A stretch of DNA of 64,000 bases, taken from NCBI GenBank assembly GCA_003255025.1, contig QANY01013337.1, positions 1,180,237-1,244,236 on the forward strand, written 5' to 3'. The notes below the pieces were generated by a model. It was given only the letters and a program-made list of their open reading frames with translations, did no database searches and was not told where the DNA came from. Below are positions 23,083 to 35,100 of this stretch, piece after piece. The translations under genes and the position numbers were made by a program. Numbering within the stretch: position 1 is the first letter of the stretch; each line of letters starts with the position of its first letter. The stretch comes from Datisca glomerata (Eukaryota > Streptophyta > Magnoliopsida > Cucurbitales > Datiscaceae).

Positions 23083-23305
23083 GTCGGGATTAAAAAGTGA
23101 TGTCTAGTGTGGTGCTCTATCCCACCAGTCAGGATTAAAAAGTGATGACTGGTATGGTGCTCTAGCCCACCAGTCGAGATTGAAAAGTGATGACTAGTGC
23201 AATACTCTAGCACACTAGTCGGGATCAAAAGTGATGACATGTGCAGTGCTCTAGCACACTAGTCGGGATGAAAAAGTGATGACTAGTGTGCTGCTCTAGC
23301 CCACC
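23083..23305. repeat. 45-bp minisatellite
   Basis: About five head-to-tail copies of a roughly 45-bp unit containing GGGATTAAAAAGTGATGACT and GTGCTCTAGCCCACCAGTC. Copies start near 23092, 23137 and 23182 and onward. It lies directly before the 87-bp array and shares its words. Confidence 0.85.
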
Positions 23306-24070
23306 AATCAGAATTAAAAATTGATGTATGCCGAGAACTGTAGCTCATCAGATGGGATTAAGGGTCTAGCCAGAGTAGGCACGCCTAACTAGACATCAAG
23401 GCAAAAAGTGATGTTTGTCAAGCACTCTAACTCGTCAGACGAGATTAAGGGTTTAGCCAGATTAGGCACGTCTAGCTATACATTAAGGTAAAAAGTGATG
23501 TATGTCGAGCATTATAGCTTGCCAAACACGATTAGGGGTCTAGCTAGAGTAGACATGCCTGCTAGACATCAAGGCAAAAAGTTATGTATGCCGAGCACTC
23601 TAGCTCGCCAGGCGGGATTAATGGTCTAGCCAGAGCAGGCACGCCTGGCTAGACATCAAGGTAAAAAGTGATGTTTGTCGAGAATTCTAGCTCGCCAAAC
23701 AGGATTAAGGGTCTAGCAAGAGTAGATACGACTGGCTAAACATCAAGGTAAAAAGTGATGTATGTCGAGCACCGTTGCTCGCCAGATGAAATTAAGAACC
23801 TAGTCAGAGCTAGAATGCCTGGCTAGATGCCATAGGTATAAGATGTCTTTCGGGCACTCTAGCTCACTAGACGGGATAAAAGGGAAGGCCCCAGTCAGGG
23901 AAGTCACACTTGGCTAAACGCCAATGGCACGAGATGTCCGTTGAGCGTTCTGGCTTACCAGATGAGAATGAGGCCCTAGCCAGAACAAGAATGCTTGGCT
24001 ACGATTTGAAGAAATGTCTATTGAGCACTTTAGCTCGCCAGACAGGGATTTATCCAAAGCAAGAATGTCT
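23306..24070. repeat. 87-bp minisatellite
   Basis: The AAAAAGTGATG word recurs at 23403, 23490, 23576, 23663 and 23750 (period 86-87). Each copy continues through GCACTCTAGCTCGCCAGACG, a GGGATTAAGGGTCTAGCCAG-type block and CACGCCTGGCTAGACATCAAG. Copies decay towards 24070. The unit looks like the 45-bp unit enlarged by about 42 bp. Confidence 0.88.
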
Positions 24071-25845
24071 AGACAGGCGCTGAAGGGAAGGTCCTCTAAT
24101 CGAGTACCAAAGGAAAAGAGTTCGGCTTACAGTCTAACTCGTCAGACCAGGAAAATGCTCAGCCAAAAGAAAGGACATTTGGTAAATGTTAAATGATAAA
24201 CTCTTAATTTGAGGAATCGTCTTACCAAACCTCCTGAATGGGAGCACAATGGGAAACTTTGTGAAGATTACGAAAGGCATGTATGACTCGACCTGCCTCA
24301 AAGGGGATAGCCCACTAGGGAGAATCAAGTCCATTTTCACTCCCACTTAAGCTCGGGGTTAGAGCAACGTCGTAGCTCAGGATAATAGGAATTAAGGTCT
24401 CGACCAAACCAATATCAAACTCAACGAAAATGAGAAACTTCATCTACTCAATGAATGTTTATTACTTAAAGCACAGCTCGTATGACTACAAAATGTTACG
24501 ACAAAGCAAATAAACAAAAGCAAAGCTAAAAAGAGTCAGAGTTACTAAATAAAAGTTCATTCTCATGATTGAGGAAAAAGGATTACAAGTACAAGTGAAA
24601 GAAAAAGGAACAAAAACCTTCTCCTCAGCCGAGGACCCGAACCCCTCCTAAACTAACTTAAAAGGAAAGAACCCCCCGCCCCCAGACTGGGATGGTGGTC
24701 TTAGGATTTTCACACCTTTCTTGAACTCTTTTGAGGTCTAGAAGTCTCCAGTCACCTGTCGATCGAGGATCATAAAAGTGAATTCAAACCACGATCAACA
24801 CCCAATTTCTGAGATAAATATAAAAAAAATCTCAACTTCTCCCACAAGGTGAGCAAGGAAGAAATTCACCACCCAATGATTCGAGATGATCTTGAGGGAT
24901 ACGACTGCAAAGGTTGTGCTTGGTCCACTCTCTGATGTGTGTTGTAATAAGCAGCTAGAGGCCTGAAAGGACAAAGGTGGTAAAAGGAAGTGGGATGAAG
25001 TCGAGGAAGTCACCTCATTATAAGTCCAAGGACAAGATCCCCGACTAAGTTGCAGACCTCTCCTAAGGGTAACATTTTACAACGTTAAGCTGGTAACCAA
25101 CACAGACAAAAGGTTCACCACATAGGTTTACTGACGACAAGAAAATCGCCATGAATGGAACGTCAGTAACTTTGAGGCACAACATGTAAAAGACGACAGA
25201 AATGGAAATGACAACCATGGAAAGAAAGGCTAGGAGGATCTCATGAGGAAGCCCCTCAATGGAAAGGGCCCCAGAAGGGGAAATATCATTGTTCTCCCAA
25301 GAAAGAAAGAATAAATGGGGGCAAGAATGAAATATTTGATTCTATAAGGAAGGCGAGGATGAAGTAAATGAGAAGAAAAACCACATATTTATAGGCATAG
25401 AATAAGGAAGGCAAGAATGAAAGTTTTGATTCTATAAGGAAGGCGGGGATGAAGGAAATGAGGAGGAAAATCGCCTATCTATACGCCTAGAATGAGGAAA
25501 CCGCTCATTTAAGGGGCATTAAAGAAGGCCATGATGGCGACTATTAAGGCTATCCTACCCCCAATAAGCGATCGTTTCGTGGACCAATAAGAAAGATTTT
25601 GAAAGATCAAACATCGTCTAAACGACACGTCGGGAATGAAGCAACACATCGAGGAAACAAACTCATTTACGCGCACCCACATGCCATTAACACCTCTACT
25701 CCCAAAGAGATTAATGGCCTTAAATTGCGGAAGGGGTGAAACGACGTACGCGAATGTCACAAAAAAAAATGAATAGGGGTAGTCGGATAAAGAAGTCTTC
25801 AGACCTGGGGGAGTAAAGCCACTCAAGTCCTCGATTAGGGGCAAC
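24071..25845. other. 3' interior of the LARD-like element
   Basis: About 1.8 kb with no retroviral enzyme motifs. It includes a 90-bp tandem duplication at 25321-25500 (GCAAGAATGAAA...TTGATTCTATAAGGAAGGCG in both copies). Its polypurine tract lies just before 25846. Confidence 0.6.
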
Positions 25846-26554
25846 TGTTATAGGTGCTTTATGACCACCAGTAACACAGTGACATATGTCATACTGCACT
25901 TAGAATTCACCCTAAGAAAGGGTTCTGAAGCCCGACACCCAAATGGAGGAGGTCGACCTTGCCTGGTCGGTCCCAAAGAGTCCCTGGATGTACTGGCGTT
26001 AGCACATGAAAGACGAAAAGAGTAAAAGAAGCTCGGATAACCCCAAGCACCAGTGTCATCATTATCCACCGAGAGTAACATCTCAGGTGATGCTTTCCCA
26101 TAGGCATGGACGCCCAATAGGTTCAATTGCTGCAATAGAATGTCAAAATAGCCCCCTCATCCGATCACTTCAAAGTCATGTCAACATTTAATTCCCATCG
26201 CTTTATGAATGTCGCCTCCCTCATGTCCAGTCAAGGACAGACCTCGTGTCTTAGGAAGCTTCCCCAGCACAATCACAATGCTTCCTCGACACGCCTCCTC
26301 TAGCAAGACTTCAGGAGCAAATACCCCCATCTACTAAGAAAAAAGATATTTCATTTCTCCCCTAAGGAAAATATGCCAAAATAATGCCAGGATACTCACT
26401 TGAGCATCGGAAGCTCTTAGGCGAGACAACTATCCCCCTGGTTCTCCTCCCCTTTGGGTTCTTTGTTTGTTTTTTACAGAATTTGGGGTCAAAGGGAGCT
26501 CCACGCTAGAAGAGTATTACATGTAAACTCATTGTTGAACTTTTCAATACAACC
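25846..26554 (+). repeat. 3' LTR of the LARD-like element
   Basis: Begins TGTTATAGGTGCTTTATGAC and ends near TTTCAATACAACCA. Colinear with the 5' LTR over its length, with numerous substitutions and small indels. Confidence 0.85.
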
Positions 26555-29126
26555 AAAATAGAAGAACTTGTCTCACACATGAGTAAATATTTCATAGTAG
26601 ACTCATTAAAGCGTACATCTTTCTTGGTATATTCAAATAATAGGTAGAGGCATAAACTGAAACATTATGGAGCTAAAAGGATACTTATTAAATGATTAGC
26701 ACCACATAAAAGCATTCCTCCTAGAGTGTTGTTAATATGAAAAATGGAAACTCTGTTATATTCATTTTCTATACATGTTAGATCATGAATTTATAACTGC
26801 ATCCAATCTCAAAAATAAATCTCAGCTGTTTCAAAATCTATCTTTTCAAAATGAAATATTTATAGAATCCCCATGAGTAGGATCTAACCTTAATCTATGG
26901 TATTTACATGAGAATCCTCCTTTTTATTCTTAAGCAAGTTTCGAGGGCTTAGTTGATCATTGATTTATGTTTCTTTCCTTCCTTTTGTTTGTCTCGAAAA
27001 TATATAGATCAATTCTAATTCTTTCATTTGCTATTAATTCTTTTCGATCCAGATGTATGGATCCATGGGCTATGTGTCGATATAGAACATGTTCGTGGAA
27101 TAAGGAAAATGTGCAAAAGCTCGATCTGCCTCTGCCATTCTATAAATCTCTTGCTTTTTAAGTATGGCATCACCAGTCCATTTAGTAGCATCCACTAATT
27201 TAGAACTTAACTTGAAAGTCATATTTCAATAGGATGTTTTAGGAATGCCCCTAATTACCAATGAATGGAAAGTGTTTTTCCTTGTGTGGATCATATTTCA
27301 ATGGAATTTGATGTATTGATCCGCGTACTCATCTTGCCTTTACTACTATATCAAGATTTACTCCACAAATTGCTTAATATAAAATAGATAGTGGATTTAT
27401 TTCTGTCTTTTGTTGAATCTTTCTTATGGCTTGATAAGTCAATGATTTTTCTGTGTTTTAGGATATTTTAACCAACATGTTAACTAATTGATTATGATAA
27501 ATTGGATCGTATTTTACATTTTTTTTCTTATGCAGTTGCTCGATGTGACATGAGCGTGAAGGGGTTCAAGAATCAGTTCTCTTTTTATAAGGTCTAAAAT
27601 CATTTATTGTAGCTTTTTTATCTGATACTGTAGGTGGATCTCGAAAGATATAAAAAGTCTCCCTCAAACCCGTACTTTCATCGAATATGGTAGCCACGCG
27701 AAGCATGTGATCTTTGAGAAGTATGTATAAATGCATAATAAATTTAACCAAACTATCATATAAAAACTTCAAATGGGTTTAAAATGTATGTAAATGATTT
27801 TAATCCAAGCAATAATGATTTTATCCAAGCAATGTGCGATTTTGACTCACTGAAAACACTTGTGGTCAGATCTTATACATTACTCTCGGATTGAACAGGA
27901 TTAGTCTCACTCCAAGGGGTGGAGACACATGTGGTTTCACGAGAAAAAAATGAACAACTCAAAATGAATATATGTTCTTCCAAACTGATAAATACTTCAT
28001 ATTTCAAAAAGATTAAGAAAATGCACATATACAAGTCTAGATCATACTTAAATTATTGACGTGTCTCTGGTTGCACCATTTTTGCCTTTGCCTTTAGGAT
28101 CTTCTACGGTTTAGTTTGCCTTGTGTCTTAGGTTTGCCTCAAGTCTTTACCCTATTTCACTCAATTTTCCTCTTTTTTCAACTTCATTTCATAACCTCCC
28201 CAATAGATGCTCAACCAGAAGCTCCTATGTTCTTATTATTACACTTCTTCCGTTTATTTATGAAAGATAAAGCAACATAGTTTTTAGAAAGCAAAAATCA
28301 ACACCAGTACTCCGGTGACATCTTTCATACTAGCAAAATCTGAGTAGGTGACTGTGTCAATATAATATAGTTAAAACACAAAGTAAAATTGAGTAGTTTT
28401 ACCCCGCATCTATGAGAAATAATAGTTTTTATCAGCACTGTCTATGAGAAATAATAGTTTTTTATACTATTATTCTCCATTAACCATGAATTTTGATTCT
28501 TTATTTACCATTTCCCTATGCAATACGTAAGCACAATTACGACCATGGCAAATGGAATCTTTAGTAAATTTTATTTTATCCATTGAGGTTTAATCAGTGA
28601 TTGATTTGACTAATAAGTAACTATTGGAACTATAAATTGGATTTAGCATGACGATTCTTCTAAAAAAAATTAACCCATACCTATGCTCAAAATGTCCCCT
28701 ATACTTAAAAAGTAATAAGTTTGATTCATATTACTCTGTCTCATATACATTATTAACTATATAAAAAAAAGTTCAATCTTTGCTCCACGGTTTGATATTT
28801 TAGAGTATTTCTTTCTATCAATGTGTAGTCATTATTCACGTGTTGATAGTGGATGATTGTTTAAAGACGTAGCAAAGACTGCTAGTTCAATTAGTATGAC
28901 TGAGAGCGACAAAGAGAGACAGACTCGGAGGCCGAGTGCTAGGAGAAAACCGGAAAGAAAGAGACTCGGTAAGCAAAATACTTGCCCTAGCAAGACTGAG
29001 AATGCCTTACCCTTTGTAACATCAAACTTATGTTACTCAACTTTCATCTTATAAAAAAACAAGAAGAAAAAGAAGGTGAACTTGTATTACTCAATGTGAT
29101 TAGCAACAATGAGTAAAAGTGGTAAG
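26555..29126. other. Intergenic region, unassigned
   Basis: About 2.6 kb between the LARD-like element and the 3' end of EME1. Two stretches give suggestive but unidentified translations: 27050-27160, and 27566-27772 on the minus strand (HMLRVATIFDESTGLRETFY, then IFRDPP). Both could be gene relics. No family was recognised with confidence. Confidence 0.4.
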
Positions 29127-32100
29127 TCATGGAAGAGGATTGGGTCTGAAAAAATCAGCACCATCCTCAACATCATCAGTTTTGATGCATCCACTTTGAG
29201 CCATAACTACTCGGTACACTCTCTTTGAACAAATCTCACCCAACCTTCTGTCCTCACCAAGTAATACTTCTGTTGTCAAGTCTTTGAGAAGAAATTCCTT
29301 TTCATGCACCTGTCCAATTATATTTATTAACACACTACCAAATCTTACATCAAGTAAACTGCTAATGAAAACTTTTGATGGGACTTGAACAAAATGAGTG
29401 ATGTAATTATCTTGTTTCTTAAAAAATGAACTTGTTTTTTTAACTAATTATTTATATGGGTTCCTATTCTTGTATTTATTAGAATGAGTCGTGTAATTTC
29501 CAAGAAATGAACAAGCTGAAAAGCTCAACCCGTTCTACTCCTAAGTGTTAAAGATAGAGGTATTTGAACCTTTAAACCAGCACAGAAATGACAAAACCGG
29601 GTAATGTGGAACACATTCCAACAGAACAAAAGCCAAATAAACTCCCCTTAACATAGAAAGAAAATACTTTGCCTATGCCATTGCCAATACAATCGGAAGA
29701 AAAGAAAACAGATTTGCCAGTACTTACTGATTTACTTGGGTCCATGTAAACACTCAAAAGAGATTTCATCGTTGGGTATCTCTTCCATATAGCAATAGCA
29801 AATCGTGGTTGTACCTTTGGAATAGCTACCAAAGCTTTTAACCTATACATAGAAATGAAAGTCCCCATAAAAATTCTCTCATCTTAAAGTCTTGAACTAC
29901 ATGCTACTAAACAAAAAAGGATGAGTACAAGAGTATTCCACAAATCATGTTGCATAAAGAGCATCTATACAGGATAATTAGTTTCGATATGCATGGTTGG
30001 TCTTTAATGAGTTACTTGGATAAAATTAGAACACATTATTATTAGAAAGTACATCGAATTGTTTAAACACATTACCCTCTGATATTCAAGATAAAAAGGC
30101 AATAACCATGGATCTCAGTCATTTATATTTCTGTATAATCTCCTGATCAAATGTTTTAAATATAGAAATCTAGCTCCACAATCAATTAGTAGAGAAGCGA
30201 ACTTTCTCTTCCTATTCTTATTACTCAACGCTCAGCTAGTCGTTGCTGAAATAAACATGAGTAGTACAGATTTGAATCCATAAATTACATGAAATCTAAT
30301 TCTGGCACAAAGTCACATCCACATAAAAAGTGAAAAGAGCCGTGCATTAGAGTTTTTATCTTCTTATAGTTACTGAGACAACAGTATTATACATAGTATT
30401 GACAACCGTTTTATAAAGTGATGACCTTCAAAGAGAAATAATAATAATTGCAACAATAGTTAGAACTTAGAAGTAAACAATAAATAATGGCGAGGCATGA
30501 GTAGTAGCAACTGGTCACCACATTTCTTCTTCCTTTCCCAACTTGTTAAAAAGAACAAATAATAGAAATACCAATTCCTACTGAAAACCAATTCCTGATG
30601 AAATGCAATAAGGTATGCAAAAAACAACTAGTAGTATGCATTTTGAAAACACAAGGTTGGATGATTATAATGACCATGAAAGCTGGAAAGAGTATTACTC
30701 ACCACAAGCTCTTTTTTATCATATCCCTGTCGACAAAATCTTTGGGGACAATGGATCCATTAGCATTTACAGATAGGCGGGTCAACTTCTTTCTGCAATT
30801 TTACAAGAAATTATAAGATACACTCTGAATATACATGAGAGAGCCTCAGACTAGCATATATGCAGGAGCACACACGTACACATAAATACATGTACACAAA
30901 ACATACACACATATTCTGAAAGAGAGAGAGGGAGGGAGACCAAAATCAAACCTCAATTAACTTATAGTATATTATATGTAAATTATAATAAAACCTCAAT
31001 TCAGATTCAATAAAAATAGTACCAAAAATTAATTCCAAATGTCAACTCACTCCGAAACACAATCAATTATTCTTTGCTCATCCCGCAGTCTGCTTATTTC
31101 AACTCACAATTGATAAGAAATAAAAAAAACTATAAGTTTGGAAAATCGTGTTATAATAAACTGAAACATGAGGAACAACTACCAGGAAATTGAATCACCA
31201 AATATGAGGTTTTCCAAAATATTATTTTGTAGTTTTACCGCAACAATGATAAGTCAGACTTCTATAGTGGATGGCAAAAGGTCTCCTAAGGTAATAATAT
31301 CTACTCAAAAAATACTTCTAACAAGTCAATAGTCAAAGCAAGTCCTCTAGAGTTTACATTTAAAGCCAAAAAGCTATATATAATCTGTGGCTCATATCTG
31401 TTAAAGATCTGTTGTTTTCTTAAAAAGAGAATTTTATGCATTATAGATTGGTTTCAGCTTTTCCACATGTTTCGAATAAACTTCAATATTTTGAATCAAT
31501 TTTTCATTGCTTAAGGAAACTTTCAAAGGTCTACATCAATATTGATATTTAATATTTCTAAAAATATGGACTCCCAACATAGACACAACCATTACACTTC
31601 TGAAGCAATTCATCCGTCTCATTCAAAATAAACTAAACTCACTTCAATAGAAGAAACTTCTCCTTTAGAAAGGACCAAACTCAAGGACTACACTGTTGTT
31701 GCAATACCTGAATTGACAAGATGCCAGGCTGCACGTCAAACCAACAACATGCTCAGCTAGTTCAGCCTCATCCACACACTGCCTTGAATGCACTTTAACA
31801 AAATGCGTCGTTAACTTTGCCAATAGCTGATAAAATAAATTTGAGATAAATAAATCCCAATACTACAAGGTAAAAGCTCCATGAAAAGAACATAAATATT
31901 TCTTCAAATTCTATGCTTTTTAGATGATGTTCAAAACCTCCTCAACAGGTGGACGTTTCCAGCTGCCACTGCTTATTGGGTTCTTGTAGTTTTCCTGCTC
32001 CCTAAACAGTCCAAGACTAATGTTTCAGCTCTTTGCAATGTTATTATTCAGACACGAGACCAGAAAAAAAATCGCAGAAGATTCTGTAGAAAAAGCAGGT

Positions 32101-35100
32101 AAATAATTGTATTCCTTTTTTATATCGGTAGTAATTGTATTCCTTTTGATTAGAAGAATCTCACATATATAATTATCAATGATAGTTACATGAAGATTTA
32201 AATTAGAAGTTATAAACAAGTAACCAAAGAAGTATATTTCAACTGAGCTATTACTATTAGTAACTTACCAGTACGGCAGTACATAAAGAACAGACACTTC
32301 ACATAGTCACTAAATCAAAACCATCCCTTGTCAGAGCACTAGTTAATTATTTATCACCACCATATTGATACTTCTCTTTTCCAACAAGGGTAATAATAGT
32401 CTCATACTTCTTTCTGAAATTTCCATACTTGCACAAATTAGTAGGCTAAACAGCTATTCCTATGGATTAGAAACAATTTAAATCTTTTAGAAGTGCAGAA
32501 TGTTCAAACTTTCTGGTTGACAAGCACAAACTATCTTTAAGCTTTTACATGTTACTACATTAGCTACTACGGTTCACAAGCACAAAATACTGCTTCACAG
32601 AACTTAATCTGTGAGATCTTGAAAAGTATGAAGGAAAAAGGTGTAAGTAAATGTCAACTTCAAAACTTCTCACCTTTTATTGATAAATGCCATTAACTTA
32701 TTTGTGAGGTAACAAATTGTATGAGATGGATAAAGACTTCGAACTGTGGAAACATGATCTAGAAGAGATTCATTGAGAACAAGATTACAGAATTCATCAG
32801 CCTCGTAGACCAGTATTATGTATTGAATCTCGATTCCCTCAGAAGATATCTGCCATATTTAAAAAATGATATATGTAACGAATAGAATAGCAATCTTATG
32901 CAAGCATGTATCCAATAACTACAGCTCCATGTGGGATAATATATGCTAATTAAGCTCTTGCTGACCTCATAGAGTAGAGTATACACAAGAAAAACAAAGG
33001 AGTTTCTTTCCTCTCAAAAGTGGGGAGAAAAAGAAAGGCGAAGGAAAAAGATAACAAACAGAAACTCACTGGAAAGCATAAGCACAAGTTTCGTATAAAA
33101 AAATATATCTAGCTACCATAGGTATACAAATGTAATTAAATCGCCATCTCTAACTGTATTACAGAGAGTTCCAGAACTTGAAAACAAAATGATATTTCTA
33201 AAGCAGGAATTAGTTAACTTTATTAGTTATTACTTTACTGTGGCATGCATCATTGTCACTGTTAAAATCCACATAATCTTGTATCAGATCCAAGCATTAA
33301 TTACCTGTGAAATGTGTTCTGGAACATTCATAGTCCACACAATTGACCTTTCAATTGGATTGGATGTTATACGGAAGGTAAGCCCTTTTTCAGCAAATCT
33401 TGTAAGAAGATGTCCTAAAGTAAAAGAATATATTTCTAAAATATAACTTTATGTTATTTGTTAGAACCTGTAGCGAAGATTGAGGAAAACTCACCGCCAA
33501 CTGATCCCAATTCCACCACTTTCGCATCAATTTCAGCTACAATGGACTTCACTGCAAGCTTTCCTTTCTCCCACTTTTGCTTCTCTTTTTGAATTTTTTT
33601 CAATTCTGCAGCTTCAGCCTTCAGAGCTGCCTTCTGTAATTTCTCTTGCTGTAAAAGTCTATCCAAATCAGCTATATATGTGTTGAAATAATACATGAGT
33701 TACAATTAAGTGCCAGCAACAGCAAGAAACCCTTACTTCTTTTCTACGTCTCTTCTCTTCCATTACGTGCATTCGTTCCTCTTTCGTCATCTTATTTTTT
33801 CTGGTTTTTTCATCTGTGTCATCTTTCTTCTCAGCATTGACTACTCTTCCTTTGGCTTGCATATTGTTATCCTTCAACCCCACCTTAACATTTTCCTCGT
33901 CAGGAATATCTACCTGGTCAGACATTATCAGACCATCCAAAACTATATAAGCTAAAAAGGAGAGAGATGCTCAGCGACAAGTGAAAACGTTAAATTCATT
34001 GAAAATAGTAATATTAAATATGAGTTATTGACCACCCTTGACCGGTTATAATGTTAGGGAGGGAAAAAAAACTCAAATACAGATAGAACCCAAGGCTTAA
34101 AACCAATTACAGTATCTAGACATAACCTTTTATCCTGATAACAGTACATCAATTTCAAGTTTCAGCCCTACTATAAGAGCAACATAATAGCAAAAGAAAA
34201 ACTGCTGAGTAGAAACATCGGCATTTGTTCATAGAGCTATCATGACAAGAAAGATCAGGTAATTAGACAGATATTAGTTGTAGATACTCAGTCTTCTCAT
34301 CCTGTTTGGAGTTGGATAAACAAGAGAAAATAATGACAAAGAACATAAACAGTGTATAGAATTCCAATGACTCAATATGAACTTTTCCTTCTTCCATTAG
34401 GCAATATTTGTAGATGTCAATTCTCTTCCAACTATAGATTTACCTGGCGACACTCTCTAAGTCTTTCTGCCAGGAATTTCACTAAAAAGATTATCATAAA
34501 GTATCATTTTACAGCACACATGCAGAGATATTTATTTAAATCTATCTTGTCTTTCAGCAATCAGGTAATCACAATGCCATACTTTCAACCTTTTGCTGAA
34601 TGATAGAACCTTTATGTAAATTAACAAGTTACAAGTAATTTAAAAAGCCTCCGTATCAAGGAATCAATACAAGAATCTCTAACCTCATAACAACTTTGAC
34701 ATCTAGTATAGCTGAATTAGAAAAGAAATAATGTGACGAATGAGGTACTGAAATTTTCAAAAAGTACCTATACTACCACCTTTCTAATGGTAAAGATTCT
34801 GTTGTTATTCCCTCCCCAACTAGGATGAATCACAGGCTACAGATTCACAGAATTGTCCATATGGGAAACAAAGAAAATATGATTTGTTTGCCAATTGGCA
34901 TTTTGGAAATCCATTAACAAATTCTGAAATTTGAAGGTTGTCAAGAAAGCATCCATCACATATGTATCAGTAAAATCATGATCAAGTTATATCAAGTTTA
35001 GTTGATAAAAATGGTGATGACAAACACTATCTCCTACTCACATCAAGACTACAATAGATGACCAGAGAACACAAAAGAAAAAAAACAGCTGGATTACATC

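Larger units (their letters stand above)
21599..26554 (+). mobile_element. Non-autonomous LTR retrotransposon (LARD-like, gypsy-type)
   Basis: Two directly repeated LTRs (21599-22310 and 25846-26554) enclose about 3.5 kb without reverse transcriptase, integrase or protease. The 5' LTR is followed at once by TTTGGCGTCTTCTATGGGAA, which resembles the post-LTR primer-site region of many plant gypsy elements (TGGCGCCGTCTGTGGGAA). A purine-rich GATTAGGGGCAAC precedes the 3' LTR as a polypurine tract. The interior begins with a short gag-like start (ATGGTGGTTATAACCAAGAA near 22389), then decayed sequence and minisatellites. No matching target duplication was found (CATGA left, AAATA right), so one end may be altered. 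Orientation (+) follows from primer site and polypurine tract. Confidence 0.8.
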
